From Clostridiales bacterium (lineage in GTDB: Bacteria > Bacillota > Clostridia > Christensenellales > Pumilibacteraceae): a stretch of DNA of 64,000 bases. A model generated the notes under the pieces. It was not told the DNA's origin. It did not search any database and was given only the letters and a program-made list of their open reading frames with translations. Made by a program: the position numbers and the translations under genes. Shown in pieces: positions 44,272 to 52,749 of the stretch (positions are counted from its first letter, which is position 1; each line of letters starts with the position of its first letter). The stretch spans positions 1 through 64,000 of the forward strand of contig JAIDCZ010000014.1 in the NCBI GenBank assembly GCA_029055565.1, given 5' to 3'.

Positions 44272-44879
44272 TGAACAACTACGCATATATGCTGGACGGA
44301 AAGGCATATATAAACTTGACCAATAAGTGTTGCAACGCTTGCACCTTTTGCATACGCAACACCGGCGACGGAGTTAAGGACGTGCCGCTGTGGCTGGACG
44401 ACGAGCCTACGAGTGCGGGCGAGGTGCTTGCCGCGTTCGATAAGCTTAACTACCAAAGCGGCGAGGTGGTGTTTTGCGGCTACGGCGAGCCGACCGAAAA
44501 CCTTGACGTGCTTACCGCCGTCGCGCGGGAGCTTAAGGCGCGCGGGTATATGCTTAGGCTTAACACCAACGGCTTGGGCAATCTGGTGCACGGCAAGGAT
44601 ATTGCGCCCGAGCTTGATTGTATGGACGTCGTGTCGGTGTCGCTTAACAACTGTACCTCGGACAAGTACCTATCTGTTACGCGTTCTGCGTTCGGCGCTA
44701 AGGCGTTTGACGGCGTGCTGGACTTTGCGCGTTGCTGTAAGGCGGCGGGACTGAACGTTGTTTTTACCGTCGTTGACGTAATAGGCGAAAAAGATATTGC
44801 AAATTGCAAAAAACTGTGCGATAATATGGAAATACCGTTGCGCGTGCGGCAGTACGTTGCGGACAACTATAACGGATAG
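44271..44879 (+). CDS. TatD-linked radical SAM protein
   Basis: 202 residues. The iron-sulfur motif is C-x3-C-x2-C in TNKCCNACTFC, followed by GYGEPT, typical of radical SAM enzymes. The short size and position after tatD match the TatD-linked radical SAM family (TIGR04038, as I recall). Substrate unknown. Translation is coupled to tatD by a TAATG overlap. Confidence 0.88.
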   Translation: MNNYAYMLDGKAYINLTNKCCNACTFCIRNTGDGVKDVPLWLDDEPTSAGEVLAAFDKLNYQSGEVVFCGYGEPTENLDVLTAVARELKARGYMLRLNTNGLGNLVHGKDIAPELDCMDVVSVSLNNCTSDKYLSVTRSAFGAKAFDGVLDFARCCKAAGLNVVFTVVDVIGEKDIANCKKLCDNMEIPLRVRQYVADNYNG

Positions 44880-44895
44880 CATGTAGGAGTTTATC

Positions 44896-45906
44896 GTGAA
44901 TTTGGACTGGTTGATTTATATCGGATATATAGCTATGGTGGCGATTATCGTTACGCTGTCCATCAAGCTGGGTAAGTACGTCGATATTATAGACGCCAAA
45001 AGCAATATTTCGGGCGCGTTTATAGGCGGCGTTATGCTCGCCGCCGTAACGAGCTTGCCCGAGCTTTTTACCTCGCTTTCGGCCGTGTGGATAGTCAAGG
45101 AAAACTCCATGATTATCGGCAATATTTTAGGCTCCGATCTTATTAACCTCGCGTTTTTCGGCGTGATACTTTTAATATACTGGCGCGGCATGAAAAAGGC
45201 CGAGTTCAGCAAGTTCTACTACACGGCGCTTGCCGTGGCGTGCGGAATGTACGCGCTGACCGCAATAGGTCTGTACCTTGCCGAATACATGCAGTTTACT
45301 TGGTTTTCGGTAATATCGCCGGCAATACTGTTGTTGTACGTGCTGTTCGTCAGCCGCATGCCCAAAACGTCGGAGTCCGACGACGACAAGCCCGACGATG
45401 GCATTACGCTAAAGCAAGCGGTTATTCGGTTTATAATCTGCGCGGTAGTGCTGATTGGCGCGTCCATAGCCATGACCTATCTTACCGATATGATAGCGGG
45501 CGAAAAAATGCTCAACCTCGGCAAGACCTTTGCGGGCGCGCTGTTCCTTGGTGTTGCTACCAGCTTGCCCGAACTTATATCGTCGGTCACGCTTTGCCAT
45601 CGCGGCAACTTTAACGCCGCCGCCGGCAACATTATAGGCTCCAACGTATTCAACTTTGCAATACTGTTTGTGGCGGACGTGTTCTCGTTTATGCCCAATG
45701 GCTCGGGTATATATATACTTAACACCGACTCCAAATGGTTGCTTATATTCGGCGTAATAGCCACCGTTACCACGCTGTGCATGATGGCGGTCAAAAACAA
45801 GTGCCGCCAAAAGTACGCGCTGTTCGGCGTGCAAGCGTTCAACGCAGTGCCACCGGTGCTGTACGTCATTTATCTGCTTATCACCACCGGAATTATAGTA
45901 GGGTAG
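44896..45906 (+). CDS. CaCA family cation/proton or sodium/calcium exchanger
   Basis: 336 residues, about ten transmembrane helices. The two alpha repeats that form the ion path are clear: AAVTSLPELFTSLSA with GNILGSDLINL near residues 50-85, and GVATSLPELISSV with GNIIGSNVFN near 218-255. An acidic cytoplasmic loop (SESDDDKPDDG) separates the halves. It would extrude calcium or another cation. Start is GTG with AGGAG upstream. Confidence 0.88.
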   Translation: MNLDWLIYIGYIAMVAIIVTLSIKLGKYVDIIDAKSNISGAFIGGVMLAAVTSLPELFTSLSAVWIVKENSMIIGNILGSDLINLAFFGVILLIYWRGMKKAEFSKFYYTALAVACGMYALTAIGLYLAEYMQFTWFSVISPAILLLYVLFVSRMPKTSESDDDKPDDGITLKQAVIRFIICAVVLIGASIAMTYLTDMIAGEKMLNLGKTFAGALFLGVATSLPELISSVTLCHRGNFNAAAGNIIGSNVFNFAILFVADVFSFMPNGSGIYILNTDSKWLLIFGVIATVTTLCMMAVKNKCRQKYALFGVQAFNAVPPVLYVIYLLITTGIIVG

Positions 45907-45910
45907 AGCT

Positions 45911-46459
45911 ATGACCGAAATAACCAATGACGAAAAGCAAATCCTTGCCGAGCTGGGCGTGACCGATACTTCGCCCGCGCCCGAAAAGGAGGAAATCAAG
46001 TTCCAGCGCATAATGCAGTACAAGGCGTACCGCCGCGGTATGATTATGCTTAGGCTGGGCGTTGCGACAGTTCTTGCCGCCGCGTTGGCGTTCACCGCGT
46101 TTATATCTATATTTTTCGGCATAGTGTTGCCGGTAATCGTGTACATTTTTGCCGTTATATCCATTCTGTTTTCGGTAAACAACGAGCAGTCGTACAACGT
46201 TTACACGGCGCGCGTGGTGCTTAAGCGGCGCGGCGACTACGGCCGCAAATCGGTGCCGCTGGATAGCGTGGAATCGGTAACTTATAGAAGTGCGTTTTAC
46301 GAAAAGCGCGGTTGCACGGCTACCATAACCATCAAGGCCAAGAACGAAAAGGGCAAGACCAAAAAGTACAAAATGAAGCATATACTGGACTATAAGCCCA
46401 TAGTGGCGTATATCAACGAAAGCATTGACCGGAGAAAAACAAATGGCAGTCAAGATTGA
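45911..46459 (+). CDS. Two-helix membrane protein with PH-like domain
   Basis: 182 residues. Two adjacent hydrophobic helices (about 45-85) are followed by a soluble domain that begins VYTARVVLKRRGDYGRKSVPL, with the pattern of bacterial PH-like (YdbS/YcxB-type) domains. Function unknown. It starts 4 nt after the exchanger gene and its end overlaps the DUF3737 gene. Confidence 0.6.
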   Translation: MTEITNDEKQILAELGVTDTSPAPEKEEIKFQRIMQYKAYRRGMIMLRLGVATVLAAALAFTAFISIFFGIVLPVIVYIFAVISILFSVNNEQSYNVYTARVVLKRRGDYGRKSVPLDSVESVTYRSAFYEKRGCTATITIKAKNEKGKTKKYKMKHILDYKPIVAYINESIDRRKTNGSQD

Positions 46460-47309
46460 AAATAAAACGCTGGACGAGGAGCGCGCGCTGTACGGCTTGG
46501 AATACGTGCAAGTGGAAAACTGCAAGTTTCAAGGCCCCGCGGACGGCGAAAGCGCGCTAAAGGAATGCGGCGTGGTCGAAGCCAAGGACAGCTACTTCGA
46601 CTTGCGCTACCCGCTTTGGCACGACCGCGTAGTAACGCTGGAAAACTGCGAGCTAACCGAAAACTGCCGTGCCGCGCTGTGGTACAGTCAGAATATAAAT
46701 ATAGTCAAGTCCAAGCTCCACGGCATTAAGGCGCTTAGGGAATGCAAAAACGCCGTTATGCGCGAGTGCGATATAATATCGCCCGAGTTCGGCTGGTCGA
46801 CGAGCGGCGTTAGGCTTACGGACAGCACGGCGGTCGGCGAGTACTTTATGATGCGCACAAAAAACCTCGCAATTCGTCGGCTGGAATTTAAGGGCAAGTA
46901 TTCGTTCCAGTATATTAACGACGCTATAATAATGGATAGCACGCTTAACACCAAGGACGCGTTTTGGCACAGCAAAAACGTTACCGTGGAAAACTGCGTG
47001 GTTATAGGCGAGTACCTAGGCTGGTACAGCAAAAACCTTACTTTTAAAAACTGCACGATTATCGGCACGCAACCGCTGTGTTATTGCAAAAACCTAAAGC
47101 TTATCGACTGCGTTATGCAAGACACCGATCTGTCGTTTGAGCGGTCGGAGGTGTACGCCATACTTCGCGGCAAGATAGACAGCATTAAGAACCCGATAAA
47201 GGGCGTGATTAAAGTGCCCGAGGTCGGACAGATTATCCGCGACGACCCTTGCGCCAAGGGCAAGATATTTATAGATCCCAATCTTATGCGCGGGTATCGT
47301 AATGATTAG
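46443..47309 (+). CDS. DUF3737 beta-helix protein
   Basis: 288 residues, soluble, no signal peptide. The chain consists of a right-handed beta-helix pattern with repeated short strands carrying Asn and Cys ladders (ENCKFQG, LENCELTENC, MRECDII, VENCVVIGEYLGW, FKNCTIIG). This is the DUF3737 family, whose role is unknown. I start at 46443 with GGAG upstream; it overlaps the previous gene by 17 bp. The cysteines occur at regular spacing and could be structural. Confidence 0.82.
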   Translation: MAVKIENKTLDEERALYGLEYVQVENCKFQGPADGESALKECGVVEAKDSYFDLRYPLWHDRVVTLENCELTENCRAALWYSQNINIVKSKLHGIKALRECKNAVMRECDIISPEFGWSTSGVRLTDSTAVGEYFMMRTKNLAIRRLEFKGKYSFQYINDAIIMDSTLNTKDAFWHSKNVTVENCVVIGEYLGWYSKNLTFKNCTIIGTQPLCYCKNLKLIDCVMQDTDLSFERSEVYAILRGKIDSIKNPIKGVIKVPEVGQIIRDDPCAKGKIFIDPNLMRGYRND

Positions 47310-47619
47310 CAAAACGCCCACCGCATTCGCCGCCGCAGTGTATAAGGCGGTGACCGAAGTGCCCGAGGGCAAGGTGGCGACGTACGCGCAGATCGCGCTT
47401 ATGTGCGGGCACCGCGGCGCGGCGCGCGCAGTGGGCAACGCCTTGCACGTAAATCCCTTTTTCGGTACCGTGCCGTGCCACCGCGTGGTGAACGCACAAG
47501 GTCGGCTTGCGCCCGACTTCGCATTCGGCGGCATAGACGCGCAACGACGGTTGCTGGAGGCCGAGGGCGTTGCAGTGATTGACGGCATTGTGGACTTGGA
47601 TAAGTATCAGTATAGATAA
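47302..47619 (+). CDS. MGMT-fold DNA alkyltransferase, C-terminal domain only
   Basis: 105 residues. It has the active-site PCHRV with the alkyl-acceptor Cys, the helix-turn-helix region GHRGAARAVGNAL with the Arg finger, and VATYAQIA. This is the DNA-binding and catalytic domain of O6-alkylguanine transferases without the N-terminal domain. Related ATL proteins are similar in size but have Trp instead of Cys, so this one may still be a repair enzyme. It overlaps the DUF3737 gene by 8 bp and ends the operon. Confidence 0.85.
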   Translation: MISKTPTAFAAAVYKAVTEVPEGKVATYAQIALMCGHRGAARAVGNALHVNPFFGTVPCHRVVNAQGRLAPDFAFGGIDAQRRLLEAEGVAVIDGIVDLDKYQYR

Positions 47620-47621
47620 AG

Positions 47622-47792
47622 TAATTCGGAATGCGGAATGCGGAATTAGGAATTAAAAATAAGGTTGAGATTCTTCACTGCGTTCGGAATGACAAAAAGT
47701 AGATTAGCTGAACATGTATACTACTGTTTTCTTGTCATTCCGAGCAACGCGAGGAATCTCATCCTTTTTAATTCTGAATTCATAATTCTTAA
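47622..47792. repeat. GAATT repeats and A-family palindrome after the metG operon
   Basis: GGAATGCGGAATTAGG-type repeats are followed by arms AAGGTTGAGATTCTTCACTG and CGAGGAATCTCATCC with T5, and an inner pair GGAATGACAAAA / TTGTCATTCCGAG. It lies between convergent genes. Confidence 0.85.
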
Positions 47793-48929
47793 TTAGATTA
47801 CGTATTTTTCCAGCTTGCCGACTTGTTTTAAAAACGACAGCAATGAGTCGGCGTGGGAAACGTCGGGAGCGAGCGCGACGCACAACGGTGCGTCCGTTTT
47901 GTCTATCAGCGTTTTTAGACAATATCCGTCGTCGGGGTATAGGCGTTTAAACACTTGCCATGCCGCGCCGCGCCGCCGTACTACTCCGGTCAGCGCGCGC
48001 ATAATCTCGCCGCGAAATTCCTTTATTCGGTATTCGTACAGCGTTAGCGTTTTGGGCGGGTACACCGGCGCTACGTGCACGCACGCGCGGCGCACGTCCA
48101 CGCCCAAGTTTTGCGCTAAGCTGTCTATGCGCTTGTTGTTGTCGGGCGGGAACCCGAAGTCCATTGCCGACAAGCTTTTTATATAAAAATCGGTTACGTA
48201 CGCGCCGAGCAACATTTCCAGCTCGCCGCGCATGCATGGCTGTCTTTGTTCGGCGGCGCACAACATTCGGTACGCTTCCGCCGCTTGCGCCGCGCCCGAG
48301 CCGTTAAGTAAATCGGGGCAGTCGGCAACTATAAGCGCGGCCGTCTTGCCGGCGTTTACTATTGCATGCTTTACCGCCGCGCCGTCCTTTTCCCCGCCCT
48401 TAAGCGTGGCGGTAAGCTCTGTTACCAGCGCTTCCACGCGCGCGCTTATATCGTTTGCTATTTGCCGTCCGTCCATGCGTGCGCCAAACTCTACGTCGAA
48501 CGCCGCAAGGTCGAGCGCCACTATCTCGCCGAACAGTGACGCGTGGTTGGGGTGGACGTCACGCTCGTCAAACACCACGGCGTGCGGTGCCTTGCCGACA
48601 CGGAGCGTGGCAAACGATTTAATTACCGCGCGGTAGCTTTCGCATGCCGCGGCGGGGTAGTCATGGGTGGGTTGCAGTATAAGCTTTTTGCATAGCGTGC
48701 GCCGCGCCGCGCGAAACTGCTCGTTGCCGCCGCGAGCGAGCGCCACGTCGCATTCGCCGTCGGTCAGTCGGTAACCGGCGCGCAAAATAAAATCGGTATC
48801 GTCAAACCCGACGGCGCACACCGTACTGCCCTCGGGCGCGACGGCGTTCAGCGCGGCAAGCGTATCGGCAAAAAATATCGGTTTTTCGCTCGGCGTATCG
48901 GTATGGGTATAATCGTCGCTCGTTATCAT
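47793..48929 (-). CDS. Iron-containing alcohol dehydrogenase-like protein, degenerate
   Basis: 378 residues. The general plan resembles Fe-ADH / glycerol-1-phosphate dehydrogenases: an N-terminal Rossmann-like half (CDVALARGGNEQFRAA in the place of the GGGS loop, LQPTHDYP in the place of the 'PT' segment) and an all-helical C-terminal half (ADCPDLLNGSGAAQ, GAYVTDFYIKSL). The usual Gly-rich cofactor loop and the His metal ligands are not seen, so activity is doubtful. The assignment is tentative. TATACT ends exactly 6 nt before the ATG, so the mRNA is predicted leaderless. 48930-49101 is AT-rich and holds no gene. Confidence 0.4.
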   Translation of the reverse strand: MITSDDYTHTDTPSEKPIFFADTLAALNAVAPEGSTVCAVGFDDTDFILRAGYRLTDGECDVALARGGNEQFRAARRTLCKKLILQPTHDYPAAACESYRAVIKSFATLRVGKAPHAVVFDERDVHPNHASLFGEIVALDLAAFDVEFGARMDGRQIANDISARVEALVTELTATLKGGEKDGAAVKHAIVNAGKTAALIVADCPDLLNGSGAAQAAEAYRMLCAAEQRQPCMRGELEMLLGAYVTDFYIKSLSAMDFGFPPDNNKRIDSLAQNLGVDVRRACVHVAPVYPPKTLTLYEYRIKEFRGEIMRALTGVVRRRGAAWQVFKRLYPDDGYCLKTLIDKTDAPLCVALAPDVSHADSLLSFLKQVGKLEKYVI

Positions 48930-49101
48930 AGGTTAAGTATAACTGTTGCGGCAAGTCGAATTAAATCGGACATTAGCCGCTTTGCTACTGTTATGTCGTA
49001 ATTGCGTACGGTCGGTGAAAATACGAACACAATTTTCTAATCAAATTTTAATGTTGTACTAATGGATTTTTTAATTAAAATATTGTACAATGTTAGTAGA
49101 G

Positions 49102-49653
49102 TTACTGCAAGCACCGTATTATGCGGTCGGCTATCTTGGCCGCCAGCGCGTACACGGTGCCCAGCCGTACTGCCGACAGCGGCGTTTTGCGCGGGTCGGT
49201 TACGGTGGCGGTAATGGACACGTCGCCGACCTTGGGCAGTTTTTTGCCGTCGGCACTGCCCGGAGCGATAGACCCGAACGCTATGCGGATTTTGCCGACG
49301 TCGGCAAGCCGCCCGACGGACGAATCTATTGCGAGCACCTTTTTATCGGAATGAGCTTTGCTTATGTGTTCGATCGCGTCCTTTAGGTTGAGCGCGGTTA
49401 CGGGGCGGTCGAGCGTTCCGTACACGAACGCGTTGGCCTTGCGCTCCGTCAGCATTTGCCCGACTATCGGGCCGAGGCAGTCGCCGGTAACGCGGTCGGA
49501 GCCGATGCACAGCACTATCGGTTGTACGCCGAGCATGGCAAAAGCGCATTCAAACTCGAAGTCGCGCGAGGGCGCACCGTCGGCCTCGGCGGTAACGTTG
49601 GATATTTCGGGCATAAAAAAGTCGTTGTATGGCATAACGCAAAGTCTTGCCAT
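49102..49653 (-). CDS. yyaC: YyaC-type sporulation protein (DUF1256)
   Basis: 183 residues. The family signature is present: VLCIGSDRVTGDCLGPIVG near residue 50, NLKDAIEHI near 90 and LAIDSSVGRL near 108, with the GDVSITA segment later. In Bacillus, YyaC is sporulation-associated and structurally resembles the germination protease GPR. The promoter would be TATAAT 11 nt before the ATG at 49653, so at most a very short leader. ATG 49653 is not the only possible start; MPYNDFFMPE offers another. Confidence 0.88.
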   Translation of the reverse strand: MARLCVMPYNDFFMPEISNVTAEADGAPSRDFEFECAFAMLGVQPIVLCIGSDRVTGDCLGPIVGQMLTERKANAFVYGTLDRPVTALNLKDAIEHISKAHSDKKVLAIDSSVGRLADVGKIRIAFGSIAPGSADGKKLPKVGDVSITATVTDPRKTPLSAVRLGTVYALAAKIADRIIRCLQ

Positions 49654-49735
49654 TAACCGCGCCGATTATACCGAAGTAGCAAACGACAGCGGTATAAAAT
49701 TTTAGGTATAGGCAATAAGTATACGGAGGTTTCGT

Positions 49736-51088
49736 ATGTCTTGGATTGACGTAGCATTACTTGCATTGGTAGTCCTCGTTGGACTATTCGGACTGTGGCG
49801 GGGTGCCAAAAAGAGCGCGCTGTCGCTTGGCGCGTTTATAATCGCCTTCCTTTTGGCGTTTTTCCTTTCCACCGTTATTGCGGAAGCGTTGCTTGGCATA
49901 GACGGAGTTAAAAACTTCGTGCTCGGCAACGGCGTGGGCAATAACGCGCAGTGGTCGCTTGCTAACTTTATTTACAGCACCTATAAGGAGCCGGACGGCA
50001 AGTCGTATTTGTTCGTCAACTTCTACAAGCCGATTAAGGATATAGTGGCAAGCGCGGCCGACGCAAACAAGCTTATCCCCACCGAGGGCATTAACGTTGC
50101 GCAAGCCGGCTTTGCGCTGTACGGCGCGTTTATGATGTTCTCCGCACTGTGCGGCGTGGGCATATTCATCGTCGTGCGCTTACTGCTCGTTATAGTAACC
50201 GTAGTAATCAAGTCGTACATCGACAAAAAAGCCAAGAAAAAGGTTGTCAGCAGACTTGTTGGATTTTTGCTTGGCGCGGTGCGCGGCGCGTTGTGGGTGT
50301 TTGCGTTCACAATCGTGTTCAGCTGCTTCGGCGGGTATGAGAATATCGTCGGCATCGGCGCTATTCAAAACGAGTACGGCGACAAGGCCGTAATGTGCAA
50401 CTACTTTAACGACGCGGCGTACGGAATGCGCAACGGCATGTTGCTTCCCGACAAGAACGGCTACGGCCGACTTGTGGAGCTGGTTTACAAAAAGAACTCC
50501 TCGGTCAACCCCAACGCCGAAAAACTGCTTGACGACGAGCTTAAGGTATTTATCAATATAAGCAACCTCAACTACGACGGCGCGCCGTGGAGCATAGACG
50601 GAAACAAAAAGCGCAAGTTTACCGAACCGGACAACGTGAACGTAAAAGCGCGCAATAGCTGGGAATTCTCCAACGTCGGCTTCGATGCCGTGGCGCGTGC
50701 CATACTCGATTACAACAAGAGCGTGGCCGATAAAATAGATTCCAAAACTACCCACATGACCCAAGGCAGCTTTACCTCGCTCAACGGTATAGTGCACAAC
50801 ATCGACACCGCTATGAACGACCTTTGGGCTAAGCTTAGAAAGTACACGCAAGAGTGCAGCACGAGGCCCGATACCGATGCGGACAACTGGGAATCGGTGC
50901 TGGACAGCACGCTCGTCAGCGAGTACAACGCGGTAGTGGACGCCATTAACGAGCTTAAGGCCAAGTACGAGCCGTTCTCCGTAACGGCCGCCGAGGTGTT
51001 CGGTGCGTTCCCGACCTTCGAGCTTCCCGCGCGAGTGCAAGCCGCCAACGTGCCGGTGCGTACGCCCGACCCGCAGCCCGCGGAATAA
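49736..51088 (+). CDS. CvpA-like membrane protein with long C-terminal domain
   Basis: 450 residues. The first 200 or so residues carry about four hydrophobic segments, with DVALLALVVLVGLFGLWRGAKK at the start and GFLLGAVRGALWVFAF before the last helix, as in CvpA-family proteins. Residues 205-450 form a soluble domain of unknown fold, probably outside the membrane, ending in a Pro-rich tail. CvpA homologues are linked to colicin production in E. coli; the role in Clostridia is unknown. GGAGG precedes the ATG. It neighbours spore genes but shows no sporulation promoter I can identify. Confidence 0.7.
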   Translation: MSWIDVALLALVVLVGLFGLWRGAKKSALSLGAFIIAFLLAFFLSTVIAEALLGIDGVKNFVLGNGVGNNAQWSLANFIYSTYKEPDGKSYLFVNFYKPIKDIVASAADANKLIPTEGINVAQAGFALYGAFMMFSALCGVGIFIVVRLLLVIVTVVIKSYIDKKAKKKVVSRLVGFLLGAVRGALWVFAFTIVFSCFGGYENIVGIGAIQNEYGDKAVMCNYFNDAAYGMRNGMLLPDKNGYGRLVELVYKKNSSVNPNAEKLLDDELKVFINISNLNYDGAPWSIDGNKKRKFTEPDNVNVKARNSWEFSNVGFDAVARAILDYNKSVADKIDSKTTHMTQGSFTSLNGIVHNIDTAMNDLWAKLRKYTQECSTRPDTDADNWESVLDSTLVSEYNAVVDAINELKAKYEPFSVTAAEVFGAFPTFELPARVQAANVPVRTPDPQPAE

Positions 51089-51105
51089 TCAATATAACCA
51101 CATAA

Positions 51106-51134
51106 AAACCTTTGGCAAACGCCAAAGGTTTTTT
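51106..51134 (+). terminator. Terminator of the CvpA-like gene
   Basis: AAAACCTTTGGC/GCCAAAGGTTTT with a 4-nt loop and a T6 tract. Confidence 0.9.
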
Positions 51135-51206
51135 CGTGCGCAAAAGTTCGAGTAAACGCCGCGTAGCGGCTTGCAAGCTTGCCGACAATAATCGCGGTAA
51201 AAGGGC

Positions 51207-51234
51207 ATAATCGTAGCGGTACGCGACATATGTT
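51207..51234 (+). promoter_or_regulatory. Possible sigma-E promoter
   Basis: GCATA (ATA at 51207-51209), then 17 nt, then CATATGTT (51227-51234) fits the sigma-E pattern ATA-N16-18-CATAnnnT. It precedes the unknown gene at 51270, with a leader of about 30 nt. Confidence 0.45.
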
Positions 51235-51269
51235 TTATAGTATACCTATATAAAACGGTGGTGACGCGT

Positions 51270-52550
51270 ATGCTGTATGAAAAGAAAATGCTTATACTGT
51301 CGGGCGAGGGCAAGGGCGTTGTGCTCGTGGAAAAAAGCGCCAAGGGCTTGCGGTTTTCGCTTAGCACCTTCGATATGCCCACTTGCGGCGAACTGAAGGC
51401 GGGCGTAATCACACCGCGCGCCGTGTTCGTGCGCGATCTGCCCAAGCGCGACAATCCGTCGTCCGTTTTTATCGTGGAGGGGAGCGACGCCGACGATATT
51501 CACTTTGCCGTGTTCGATACCAAGCTCCGACTGTACGGCACCAACGGCAAACGCATGTGGGAGGCGAATATTATGGACTTGCTTACCAGGTCCGACCGCC
51601 GCGCGCCCGCCTTGGATAAGCCGGTGCTTGCCGCACTGCCGCCCATATCCACTCCGCCCAAGGTTTTGCCAATGCCCGACGGCACCGGCATACCGCAGTC
51701 GCGGCTGGAAATTTACGGCGACGAGCAGATTGCCGAAACCAACTTTTACACGCCCATAGATACGTCCGCGCGCATGCCGATAGTCGATAAATTTTTGGAC
51801 ACGCCGCGCGTGCTCGACGGCTCGTCCATACTGGACGGACTGTCGCCGTTGCTGGAAAAACCGATTGCCACCCAAGCGGAAACTACCGCCGTAGCCGACG
51901 CGCAAACCGCCGAGTCGGAAGCCGTAGACATGCCGCAAGCGGAGAGCGGTACGGATAGTATCGATTACGTAATGGGCGACGTGGGCGAGGCTACCGAACA
52001 GACGGAGCGTGTCGAATATACCGAGCAAACGGTTATGCCCGCCGCGGCGGCTACCGCAGATAATGCGGCTACTGCGGCCGTGGCGGTCGGCGCGGACGAA
52101 AGGACTGCATATTACGGCGGGTCGCGGCCGTGCGAGCTTGCGGTGCGGTGGCTGAAAACGCGGTCCACCCGCACGCTTAAGGGCGGCGCGGAAAGTACGG
52201 TAAGGCCTATAACGAGCAAGGCGCAAGTAAAGCCTATCCGCGAAATATCGTTTATAGAGCGGGCGGCTGCGGATATAGAAAAGCTGTTCGGCGCCGCCGA
52301 TCGCGACGACAAGCTTTCGGCACTGTTGCCCGATATAGAGTGGGTAAAGGTACCCATAGACGGACGGATAATTTCTGTCGGGCGGGGCGGCAACGATTTT
52401 TTGTGCTATGCCGTGTCCGGCACTTACCAAAAGGATTCGCCGCTCGGCGACGAGGCGCAGTGGTTGCCCGAAAATCGGGCTATCCCCACCGGCAAGGGGT
52501 ACTGGCTTATTTTTCAGAGCATGAAGGACGGAGAGATAATTAAGAATTAA
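51270..52550 (+). CDS. Hypothetical two-domain protein upstream of spoIIR
   Basis: 426 residues, no family recognised. The N-terminal 120 residues are compact and beta-rich (MLILSGEGKGVVLVEKSAKG, GELKAGVITPRAVFVRD, VFDTKLRLYGTNG). A long Ala/Thr/Glu-rich disordered stretch follows (about 150-285). A short C-terminal domain begins LPDIEWVKVPIDGR and ends with IPTGKGYWLIFQ, like small repeated modules seen in clostridial proteins of unknown role. GGTGG lies 6 nt before the ATG. A sigma-E-like promoter and the nearby spoIIR-sleB-ypeB genes suggest a sporulation role; this is inference. Confidence 0.55.
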   Translation: MLYEKKMLILSGEGKGVVLVEKSAKGLRFSLSTFDMPTCGELKAGVITPRAVFVRDLPKRDNPSSVFIVEGSDADDIHFAVFDTKLRLYGTNGKRMWEANIMDLLTRSDRRAPALDKPVLAALPPISTPPKVLPMPDGTGIPQSRLEIYGDEQIAETNFYTPIDTSARMPIVDKFLDTPRVLDGSSILDGLSPLLEKPIATQAETTAVADAQTAESEAVDMPQAESGTDSIDYVMGDVGEATEQTERVEYTEQTVMPAAAATADNAATAAVAVGADERTAYYGGSRPCELAVRWLKTRSTRTLKGGAESTVRPITSKAQVKPIREISFIERAAADIEKLFGAADRDDKLSALLPDIEWVKVPIDGRIISVGRGGNDFLCYAVSGTYQKDSPLGDEAQWLPENRAIPTGKGYWLIFQSMKDGEIIKN

Positions 52551-52706
52551 GAATTAAGAATTATAATAAGGTTGAGATTCATCGCGTTGCTCGGAATGAC
52601 AAGAAAAATTTTAAATTCTTTTGTCCTACGAAGCACCGAAGGTATTCTGAACAAGCGCGTCAGCGCGTTTTTTTGCCCACTGAAGAATCTCAACCTTTTT
52701 ATTCAT
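52537..52706. repeat. GAATT repeats and A-family palindrome before spoIIR
   Basis: Three AATTAAG units, then AAGGTTGAGATTCATCGCGT, CTCGGAATGACAAG, an inserted CCTACGAAGCACCGAAGGTA segment, and GAAGAATCTCAACC with T5. The same inserted segment occurs at 58664. Confidence 0.8.
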
Positions 52707-52714
52707 ACCGCACT

Positions 52715-52743
52715 GTATAAATTTTCCATACGTGGCAATAATC
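52715..52743 (+). promoter_or_regulatory. Sigma-F-type promoter of spoIIR
   Basis: GTATA (52715-52719), then 14 nt, then GGCAATAATC (52734-52743). This closely matches the forespore sigma-F consensus (GYATA, about 15 nt, GGnnAnAhTr). The -10 ends 6 nt before the ATG at 52750. B. subtilis spoIIR is transcribed by sigma-F. Confidence 0.75.
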
Positions 52744-52749
52744 ACGTGT

